A DNA stretch of 64,000 nt from Entamoeba histolytica HM-1:IMSS (Eukaryota; Evosea; Mastigamoebida; Endamoebidae): the NCBI RefSeq assembly GCF_000208925.1, contig NW_001914918.1, positions 1 through 64,000 on the forward strand. Reading direction: 5' to 3'. This document shows positions 51,648 through 59,309 of this stretch, in pieces; within the stretch, counting starts at the first letter, position 1; each line of letters begins with the position of its first letter. The notes beneath the pieces are model-generated. The model was not told where the DNA came from and searched no databases. It saw only the letters and a program-made list of their open reading frames with translations. Both the position numbers and the translations under genes were made by a program.

Positions 51648-52226
51648 TTATTTTTTGAGTTGATGTAATAAATTTGAAAGATTCTTTGACAATCGTATTA
51701 TCATCTTTTTATTTTCTGTTTCTCTTTCTTTTGTTGTTTCATTAATACATCTATCAATAAAATGTGATGATCCAACAATAAACATATTGTTTGAACAAAA
51801 CCAATGATTGATTGTATCATATACATAAACTGAACCTCCTTTACATGGTACAACAACTGCAACTCCTACCTTTCTTTCTAATTGGGTTGAAAGAATTAAT
51901 CCACAAAGATTCATCACTCCTTTTACTTCTATTGGAACATCATAAAAATAGGTTGGACTTCCAATTACTATTTCATCAGATTCTTTCATTTTTTTAATAA
52001 GTTCATTAACTAAAGGATTTCCTTGTAAACATGTTTTACTCTTTTTACATGTTTGATATGCTTTACATGGTTTTATTTCTTTGCCTCCTAATTGGAAAAA
52101 TGTTGTTATAATATCTTCTTTTTCTAATTCTTGTTTTATCAAATTAAGCATTAAAAAAGTTGTTCCATTTAATCGAGGACTTCCATTAATAATAAGAACT
52201 TTAGGTAAGTTTAGTCTTTCGTTCAT
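51648..52226 (-). CDS. NADPH-dependent FMN reductase-like flavoprotein
   Basis: 192 residues, single exon. PKVLIINGSPRLNGTTFLML is the FMN phosphate-binding turn of flavodoxin-like reductases (GSPR..G.T). DEIVIGSPTYFYDVPIEVKG follows, and between them lies a Cys cluster CKAYQTCKKSKTC of the C-x5-C-x5-C type seen in many prokaryotic members. It lacks the tight CX2CX2C cluster expected for an iron-sulfur flavoprotein. It probably reduces quinones, metals or FMN with NAD(P)H. Such proteins in Entamoeba are generally thought to come from anaerobic prokaryotes by lateral transfer; base composition here does not differ from its neighbours. Confidence 0.82.
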   Translation of the reverse strand: MNERLNLPKVLIINGSPRLNGTTFLMLNLIKQELEKEDIITTFFQLGGKEIKPCKAYQTCKKSKTCLQGNPLVNELIKKMKESDEIVIGSPTYFYDVPIEVKGVMNLCGLILSTQLERKVGVAVVVPCKGGSVYVYDTINHWFCSNNMFIVGSSHFIDRCINETTKERETENKKMIIRLSKNLSNLLHQLKK

Positions 52227-52412
52227 ATAACCTTTAATGAATAAGTTAAAAAGATGATTAAGAAGTAGAACCCAAACAAAAAGATTTGATTAAACATAAA
52301 AATAAAAATAGAAATAAGTAACAACAAACGAAAAAACTAGTAATTCTAACTGAAAAATTTTAAAAATAGGTCAACTAGAACTAATAAAAAAATAAGAACT
52401 TAGAAAAAGAAA

Positions 52413-55100
52413 ATGATGTTGTATCTTCTTTTCATTTGTTATGGTTTAGCAGCTGGATTAGAGAAGGTTGACTTTACATTAAATGATAAAGAATATGTTA
52501 TTATTGATGTTCAGCACAATAATATTCCACAATATATCTCTAATGTTTATGCTTATAGAAGTAAGTCATCAGGAAATTCAATTACAATTGTAGTTGATGG
52601 AGAAAAAGAAACAAAAAAATACCAATATCAAACCAGTGAATTAAAACGTTTGCAAATTGGATTTGCAAAGAATAATATGTATGTTTTAAATAATGGAAAT
52701 GTTGATGTTTTTGATCTTAATTCTACTATTTCTGGAGTAATTTCACATAGTTATCCATTAAGTAATATTGATTCATATTCACCAATGACTGTTATTACAA
52801 AAGAATTTGTTTCATATAAACCAGAAGTATTTATTGTTCTTTGTCAAAATAATGGATTAACAGTATTTAATGAAAGCTTTAATGTAGTAGATTCTACTAA
52901 ACATCCATGTGGTAATTTTTCATCATATGGATATTCTTATTTAATGGTTAGAGGAGGAGGAGATGTAGAATTATATACTTTAAATCAAGGAGGTAAATTA
53001 TCATTTTATACTAATTTTGAAATTAAAGACAGTAGTTCAATTACTTTTAATTATGATATGTCTATTATTAATGAATATGATGTTGTTTATAGTGTCATTT
53101 CTGATAAAAATAAAATTCAAGTAAATTCACCTAACAACTATGCTTATCCAACATTCATTGATAATGTATTTATTAATCCAAAACAATTTGTTAATCCAAT
53201 TAATACTCAATATGTTCCTATGATGTCAACTTATAATAGTTTCTTGGTTATTGGTGGATTTGGTTATTCTGTTGGAAGTATTCAAAGAGGAGGTGCAGTT
53301 TCAGTATATTTTGATAATTATTTAGTTAGTACAAAAGACAGATTTAAATTAATATATAGTTTAGTTTCAAATAGTTCATATGATTATATGGGATATTCTG
53401 TTGCTATGGATTCAAAAACACTTTATTATGGTGGTAAAACAAATATTCTTCTTAATGGAAGTGCTACTACAGTAAAAGTTGATGTATCAAAAATTACTGC
53501 TCAATATTGTACAGGAACATTATGTTATTGTGCTCCAGGATATTATTATAATTCTTATATGAAAACATGTTTAAAACAAATTGGTGGTGTTTCATCAATT
53601 ATTATTGCTGTTATTTGTATTTTTATTCTTATTTTAATTATTGCTTTGATTAGTGTTTTATATAAAAAATGGAGTAGAAAACATGCTAAAAGCTTCACTA
53701 TTGATGGTCAATCTTATCCTTTTACTCCTTTAGAAGAACTTCCATTTACATTCTCTACTGAAGTATTAACATTTGGTTATGAAGATGGTAATAAAGCTCC
53801 AATTAATCGTACATTAGAACAAAGTCTTACAATCACAAATAACTCTACTGTTAATAAACAATTTGATATTTCATTACCAACAAGTTACAAATTTAATATT
53901 CAAACTAATGTTAATAATATGTCTATTAATGCTGGAGAACAAGGAACTGTTAGGTTCACTATTACTTTCCTTTGTACCTGTTCATGTAATGATGATGATA
54001 TTATTGCATTTGCTATTACAGAAGAAGGAAATGAAGAACCTAAATTTGTTTATGTTACAATTAATGTATCAACAGAAGAGAGTGTATTTATTGATTACAA
54101 AGATGTTCTTATAAGTAAAAAAATTGATAATGGTCCTAATTCAGAGACTTTATTAATTAACTATAAAGATAAATCATATGCAATGAAAAAGTTTACTACT
54201 GAATTTAATGAAGAATTAATGAATGTTTTTAGAAATAAAATTAATTCATTAATTAAACTAGAAAATGAATATTTATTACCAATATCTTTTGCTTGTATCG
54301 CTCCACAAAATAATTGTCTTATTAATGAATATTCTATCATAGGTAATTTAAAAAATATTTATTCAATGAAAGAATCTCCTAAACAATTAATTTGGAGATG
54401 TTTACTTAATGCTGCACAAGGTATTCAATATCTTCATCAAAGAGATATTATTCATAGAGATATTAAACCAGAAAATATTATCATTTTTTCTACTGATTAT
54501 TCAATGAAAATATGTGCTAAATTAACTGACTATGATTTACCAAATGAATTAATTGGAAGTAAACAAGCAGCTCAATTAAATCAACAAATTGGACAAGAAA
54601 TTTATTTTGCTCCTGAAGGAATTAATAATAAAGAAATAACTTCAGCTTACGATATTTATTCATTAGCAATTGTTATTGTAGAAGCTTTTGATAGAAAATG
54701 TCCATATTCTATGTTAGGAAGTTCTTGGGAAGTTCTTGAATTTGTTAATAAAGGAAAGAGAGTTGAAATATCAAATAATATTCCACCAACTACTGCTTCA
54801 ATCATTCCTAAAATGTGGGATCAAAGTCCTGAAAAGAGATGTAAAATCAATGAAGTTATTGACACATTAATGAATAGTGAAAAAGAATTAGAAGAAAGTC
54901 AACAAACAATGATTGATATGTCAAATGATATTGTTGGTTCTTTACTTGGAGATGAAAATACAACTCCATTACAACCTATTCCAACTACTTCTGTTACTCT
55001 TACTAATGAACCAGAAAAAGTGCCAAGTCCAACTCTCATTGAAACAAGTGAAGCAAATGCTGCTGATGATTTAGCTGCTTCACTTCTCGACTCACTTTAA
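52413..55100 (+). CDS. Transmembrane kinase-like receptor with beta-rich ectodomain
   Basis: 895 residues. A signal peptide (MMLYLLFICYGLAAG) is followed by a large extracellular region of repeated beta strands, resembling a propeller, ending CTGTLCYCAPGYYYN...C. One membrane helix follows (SSIIIAVICIFILILIIALI, about residues 392-415) and then a basic stop-transfer. The cytosolic part has an Ig/MSP-like domain (EQSLTITNNSTVNKQFDISL ... VRFTITFLC), then a kinase domain with SYAMKKF lysine, IIHRDIKPEN and APEG. The DFG motif reads DYD and the glycine loop is poor (DNGPNSETL). Entamoeba has a large family of transmembrane kinases; this one belongs there. The C-terminus is Ser/Asp-rich. Confidence 0.85.
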   Translation: MMLYLLFICYGLAAGLEKVDFTLNDKEYVIIDVQHNNIPQYISNVYAYRSKSSGNSITIVVDGEKETKKYQYQTSELKRLQIGFAKNNMYVLNNGNVDVFDLNSTISGVISHSYPLSNIDSYSPMTVITKEFVSYKPEVFIVLCQNNGLTVFNESFNVVDSTKHPCGNFSSYGYSYLMVRGGGDVELYTLNQGGKLSFYTNFEIKDSSSITFNYDMSIINEYDVVYSVISDKNKIQVNSPNNYAYPTFIDNVFINPKQFVNPINTQYVPMMSTYNSFLVIGGFGYSVGSIQRGGAVSVYFDNYLVSTKDRFKLIYSLVSNSSYDYMGYSVAMDSKTLYYGGKTNILLNGSATTVKVDVSKITAQYCTGTLCYCAPGYYYNSYMKTCLKQIGGVSSIIIAVICIFILILIIALISVLYKKWSRKHAKSFTIDGQSYPFTPLEELPFTFSTEVLTFGYEDGNKAPINRTLEQSLTITNNSTVNKQFDISLPTSYKFNIQTNVNNMSINAGEQGTVRFTITFLCTCSCNDDDIIAFAITEEGNEEPKFVYVTINVSTEESVFIDYKDVLISKKIDNGPNSETLLINYKDKSYAMKKFTTEFNEELMNVFRNKINSLIKLENEYLLPISFACIAPQNNCLINEYSIIGNLKNIYSMKESPKQLIWRCLLNAAQGIQYLHQRDIIHRDIKPENIIIFSTDYSMKICAKLTDYDLPNELIGSKQAAQLNQQIGQEIYFAPEGINNKEITSAYDIYSLAIVIVEAFDRKCPYSMLGSSWEVLEFVNKGKRVEISNNIPPTTASIIPKMWDQSPEKRCKINEVIDTLMNSEKELEESQQTMIDMSNDIVGSLLGDENTTPLQPIPTTSVTLTNEPEKVPSPTLIETSEANAADDLAASLLDSL

Positions 55101-55198
55101 AAGAGGTTTATTTAAAGTAAATTACTTTCAAAAAATAAAAGTATTTTTTAAGGTGTTTTTCTTTTTTTTTTCTTTTTATTAAAAATGAACCAAATGAA

Positions 55199-55882
55199 TT
55201 AATAATGATAGTCATCTCTTCTATCTCTCCTGTCATCTAATCTTCTTTGTTCTCTTGAATAAATATATTCATAAGAACCATCTGACTTTACATGTACTGT
55301 TGGAGGAATATGTTTTACTGGTATTTTACAAATACCATTTTCATTATCAAAGATTGATTGTTTCATCCAATATTCCATTCCCCAATATGCTTCTCTATTA
55401 TCCTTTCCTTCAAACCCTTTTTTAAAATGTACCATAATTCCTTCAGCAGTCTTTCTATCAGCAATATAAACAACTTCAATTTTGTATGCTGGTAAATATG
55501 ACTCACAGATATATTTTGGAATATAATTTGATAAAAAGTCTTTTTGTTGTTGTTGGTCTGGTGGAATGTTTGTAAAAATAATTACATTTGATTTTACTAA
55601 ATGATAAATACTTTCATTTTCTTCTTAAGTTTTTGTTAACAAACATTCTACATATCCACTTTTATCGGTTATTTGATTTCTAAAATCTCGTGATGAAAGT
55701 GGTGGAGGTGGTTGTTCTCTTACAACTGGAGCTGCATATCTTGCCCCTGTTGGATAATTATTATAATTATTATTTTGTGGCATTTGTTGATGCCTATACA
55801 TATATTGATGATTAGAATATGGTTCTTGAGGTGCTTTTGGTGGTGGATAATTTGATGGATTGTGGAAATAACCTCCTTGCAT
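55199..55882 (-). CDS. RRM-like protein with Pro/Asn/Tyr-rich N-terminus (two exons)
   Basis: Exon 1 from the first ATG (MQGGYFHN) is 55882-55645 and exon 2 is 55596-55199. The 48-base intron (GTTTGTTAAC...ATTTAG) joins in phase, giving 211 residues. The N-terminal 80 residues are rich in Pro, Asn, Tyr and Gln. Exon 2 reads SNVIIFTNIPPDQQQ, then YKIEVVYIADRKTAEGIMVHF and GMEYWMKQSIFDNENG, a beta-alpha-beta arrangement like a diverged RRM, and ends in an RS/RD tail (RRLDDRRDRRDD). That tail suggests splicing or RNA binding. Two separate open frames make this gene; the longest one starts at GTG and is probably not real there. Confidence 0.6.
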
Positions 55883-55999
55883 ATTTGTTTGATTATTGTT
55901 TTTCACTTTTCTTTGTTTTAACTTTTTTTATTCTTTTTTTTTGTTTTATATACCACTCTTTTATTACTTAATGAAAAAGAACTTAAAAGTACATTTGTC

Positions 56000-57098
56000 A
56001 TGACTGAACGTATTAATTGTCAAATTCCATTATTTGCATTAACTCGAGATAATACAAATTACTTTGCTGCAGGTGGAGGTGGAAGTTGTAAAAGTGGTAT
56101 TAAAAATGGTATAATGAAGATTCCACAACTTGGAGGAAAACCAAAGTTTTATGATACAGGAGATTCATCAATTTCATGTATCATTTCTATTAAAGACCCA
56201 AAAGAAACAGATAAAAGACTTATTATTTATTCTGCTAATGAATATATTTATATTGCTAATGAAGAATTAGAAATTCAAAATAAGTTACAAGGATTAGAAG
56301 TAGAAAATGCTGAAGATGAGATGATTGAAGTTAAAGTTATGAAATATACAAAAAAAACACAATCATTGTTTGTTGGATGGAGTAATGGTGTTATTCAAAA
56401 ATATCATCTAGAGAATAAAAAATTAGAATTAGTTAAATTATTACAAAAAGAAACAGGGAAAGATGTTAATGGTATGTGTATTTCAGCTCATAAGAATAGA
56501 TTATTTGTTACGTCTCATAATAGAAAATTAACTGTTTATGATACTGATTCAGGTGAGGTGTTAAAAAGTATTTATCCTGAAGATTTAAATAAAAAATGGG
56601 ATAATGCACTTTTCTGGGGTTGTATAATTAGTTATAATGGAGATGAAGCAATTCTTGGACTAATGAAAAAATCCAATCCATCATATTTACTTGTTCTTGA
56701 CTCATACACATTTACATTAAAAAAAACTTTATACTTATGTAAATCTCAAATTTCTTCTCCAATTGCTACTGAACGAGCAAGAACATTAGCTAGTGTAGGA
56801 TGTTCAGATGGAACAGTAGTTGTAATTTCTTTATTAAATTATAAGGTATTATCTATCAAAAAACATCATTCATTTGTTATTCCTGCTACAACTATTGATT
56901 TTAAACAAACAGTAGCAACAGTTTCTTTAGATTATAATTTTGTTGTAACACCAATAACAAATAAACCATGTTTGTATTTTTTTTTTCTTTCTTTTTTTAA
57001 ATATGACTTACCTTTTAGATGGATTTATCATTTTGGGAATTATTATATTGTTTTTGGCATGTTGTGCTTTTTACTATATGAAGTTGCACATTAACTAA
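56000..57098 (+). CDS. SEC12: SEC12/PREB, ER exchange factor for SAR1 (two exons)
   Basis: Exons 56000-56969 and 57019-57098, with a 49-base intron (GTTTGTATT...CTTTTAG), give 349 residues. FAAGGGGSCKSGIKNGI is the GGGG K-loop of SEC12/PREB that carries the catalytic contact to SAR1. Six or seven WD-like blades follow. Splicing restores GFIILGIIILFLACCAFYYM and KLHIN as a single C-terminal membrane anchor. Without splicing the frame reads through into a Phe-rich tail with no proper anchor, which supports the intron. SEC12 starts COPII coat assembly at the ER. It lies directly upstream of VPS33. Confidence 0.88.
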
Positions 57099-57235
57099 CA
57101 CAATAATTCACTTAATTTGTGTTATTCTTTTTTCTTTTTCTTTTGAACTTGAAAATAATTTCTCTTCTTAAAAAAATAATACTTAAAATTATAATTAAAC
57201 TAGTTAATAGATCTAGAAAAAGAAGATTATCCTTA

Positions 57236-59221
57236 ATGGCACAACAAAAGGTCAAAACCCAACAAACAGGTATTCAAAGTAAATTAGGAACTCACTTTCA
57301 AACCATCTTTCTTCCAACACTACAACTTATTACACGACCACAAACAAATGACTTACTTAAAAATTATCAAGATTTTACAACAGAAACATTACTTAAAACA
57401 CTTCCCTTAAATCACCCAAAGAAAAAAATTATAGTTTGTGATAGACACTCTTTTATGATGATGGAACTTATTGGTGGTCAATACCTTCAAGATGATAATT
57501 ACAATATTACTGATATGATATGCTATGAAGATTATAATGTTGAAAGTTTCACACGAGCATTTTTTAGAAAGACATTAGCATATTTTGTTATTGTTGAATC
57601 AACAATAGAAGCAGCAACTCATGCATTAAACTTTATGAATAAATCCTTGGAGAAATTTAATGAAATAGCAAATGATTCATATGTAATGACACCAGAAAAT
57701 TTTTTCTTTTTCAGAATGCCTAAATTTACACCATTTGATGGTAAATTATTGGATCCTTTTAAGACATCATTTAGATTAGGTAAAATAGATATTCCTGTTG
57801 CAGTTATTCAAGATGATGTCTTCAGTTTACAAGATGATAATGCATTTGTACGATTATTTGGTGAACGAGATGTTGGAATATTGAATGAAATTTATTCATC
57901 ATTAAATACATTCCAAAAACGATTTGGTTATTTTCCAAAGGTATTTAGTCGTGGACAATACTCACATCAACTTGCTGAGATGATGAATATTAAACGACCA
58001 AATAATGAATTTAATAAAGAAGTAGATTTTGTTTATATTGTTGATAGAACATTTGATTTATTAACTCCTGAATTAATTGCTAATAATTATGAATCATTAA
58101 TTGATGAAGTATATGGAATAAATGATGATTGTACTACTGTTAATGTAAATTTAAGTATATATGATAAAGTTTTTGGAAGTTCAAAAGACTCAGATGTTGC
58201 TTATAAAGTACTTAGTGAAAAGAAAAATGCATTTATTACATTACATGGTAATTGGTATAATGAAATTAGTAAAGCTAATTTCAATGATATTCGAACAGTA
58301 TTAAATGATAAAATTAAAGCAACAAAAGAGTTACAAGAACTTACTCAACAAGAAAAATCTATTTCTAAGAAATTAGAAATGACAACACATTTTAATATGT
58401 GTTTAGCATTTGCTACAATACATCCACAAATTCATCAATCAATTATTTCATATGTTAATACTTATGATAATTTAGAATTACAAGAAAAACAATTCCAATT
58501 TTTTGATTATGTATTTTCTTCAGCTAAACAAATTGCTGGATTATTTAAACAAGACCTTGCTGGTCCAATAGAAGAATTATTATTACTTGGAAAACATGAA
58601 GAAGCATTAAAACAATTAGCAATATTATGTGCTGGGTATGATGGTATTAAACCTGATTTATATGATGAAATAAAGAAGTTCTTTATTCAATATTGTGGAA
58701 TTGAAGAATTAAACATTTGGTCAAAAATGGAAATGGCTGGAATATTAAAGAAAACAGGAGAGAAATCAAGAACCTTTACTGCTTTAAATTCAGCATTAAA
58801 ATTATATGAAAAAGAAAATGGGTCAAGTTTTTATGGAGGTTATACTCCATTAATAGTAAAGTCATTAGAAAATATTATTTGTCCTCAAGAAACTGAAGAG
58901 TCTTCTAATCAAAAAGGTGTTCTTGGAGCTGCATTAAAAGGAGTTAGTAAATTAACTTCTAAAAATTTAAATGATATTTTAACAGAAGAAGAACAAATGA
59001 AAATCACTAATATTAAAGAAACAATTGAAGGAGGTTCAAAGAAAATTGTTGTATTTGTTGTTGGAGGAATTACATTTGGTGAAATTGCTAGTTTAAGAAG
59101 TTTATCACAAAAACTTGGAAGGCCAATAATTATTGGTTCAACTCATATTATTCGTAAGAATAATTCTATGATTAACCAATTCATTCAATCAGCTGAAAAA
59201 GAAATGAGAATATTCAATTGA
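57236..59221 (+). CDS. VPS33: VPS33, Sec1/Munc18 protein of HOPS/CORVET
   Basis: 661 residues from the first ATG (MAQQKVKTQQ); the upstream in-frame start at 57119 is a GTG and adds a hydrophobic stretch with no counterpart. Sec1/Munc18 landmarks: KKIIVCDRHSFMMMELIGGQ, VDFVYIVDRTFDLLTPELIA (D-R-x-x-D-x-x-T-P), and near the end KKIVVFVVGGITFGEIASLR, the VPS33-specific ending (VF.VGG.T..E...LR). VPS33 loads SNAREs in endolysosomal fusion. Its 5' end is about 140 bases past the SEC12 stop. Confidence 0.9.
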   Translation: MAQQKVKTQQTGIQSKLGTHFQTIFLPTLQLITRPQTNDLLKNYQDFTTETLLKTLPLNHPKKKIIVCDRHSFMMMELIGGQYLQDDNYNITDMICYEDYNVESFTRAFFRKTLAYFVIVESTIEAATHALNFMNKSLEKFNEIANDSYVMTPENFFFFRMPKFTPFDGKLLDPFKTSFRLGKIDIPVAVIQDDVFSLQDDNAFVRLFGERDVGILNEIYSSLNTFQKRFGYFPKVFSRGQYSHQLAEMMNIKRPNNEFNKEVDFVYIVDRTFDLLTPELIANNYESLIDEVYGINDDCTTVNVNLSIYDKVFGSSKDSDVAYKVLSEKKNAFITLHGNWYNEISKANFNDIRTVLNDKIKATKELQELTQQEKSISKKLEMTTHFNMCLAFATIHPQIHQSIISYVNTYDNLELQEKQFQFFDYVFSSAKQIAGLFKQDLAGPIEELLLLGKHEEALKQLAILCAGYDGIKPDLYDEIKKFFIQYCGIEELNIWSKMEMAGILKKTGEKSRTFTALNSALKLYEKENGSSFYGGYTPLIVKSLENIICPQETEESSNQKGVLGAALKGVSKLTSKNLNDILTEEEQMKITNIKETIEGGSKKIVVFVVGGITFGEIASLRSLSQKLGRPIIIGSTHIIRKNNSMINQFIQSAEKEMRIFN

Positions 59222-59309
59222 AATTAAAAATTTTTCACACAAATAAAGTGTTGTTTTAGGGTTTTTTTTTAATAATAAACTAAACTTAAAAATAAGAAGC
59301 AAATTTTAA

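Noticed and set aside
51648..52226. Iron-sulfur flavoprotein with a compact 4Fe-4S cluster
   Set aside because: The Cys spacing is C-x5-C-x5-C, not the CX2CX2CX4-7C motif.
55624..55644. A 21-base intron at the donor in the RRM-like gene
   Set aside because: Using the nearest AG would create a TAA stop at the junction. The next AG gives a 48-base intron and an open frame.
56970..57094. Phe-rich C-terminus of SEC12 read through the intron
   Set aside because: A GTTTGTATT donor and CTTTTAG acceptor remove it and restore a proper membrane anchor, so the unspliced tail is an artefact.
57119..57235. N-terminal hydrophobic extension of VPS33
   Set aside because: The frame opens at GTG, not ATG, and the Leu/Ile/Lys-rich stretch has no counterpart in the family. 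The ATG at 57236 starts a normal VPS33.
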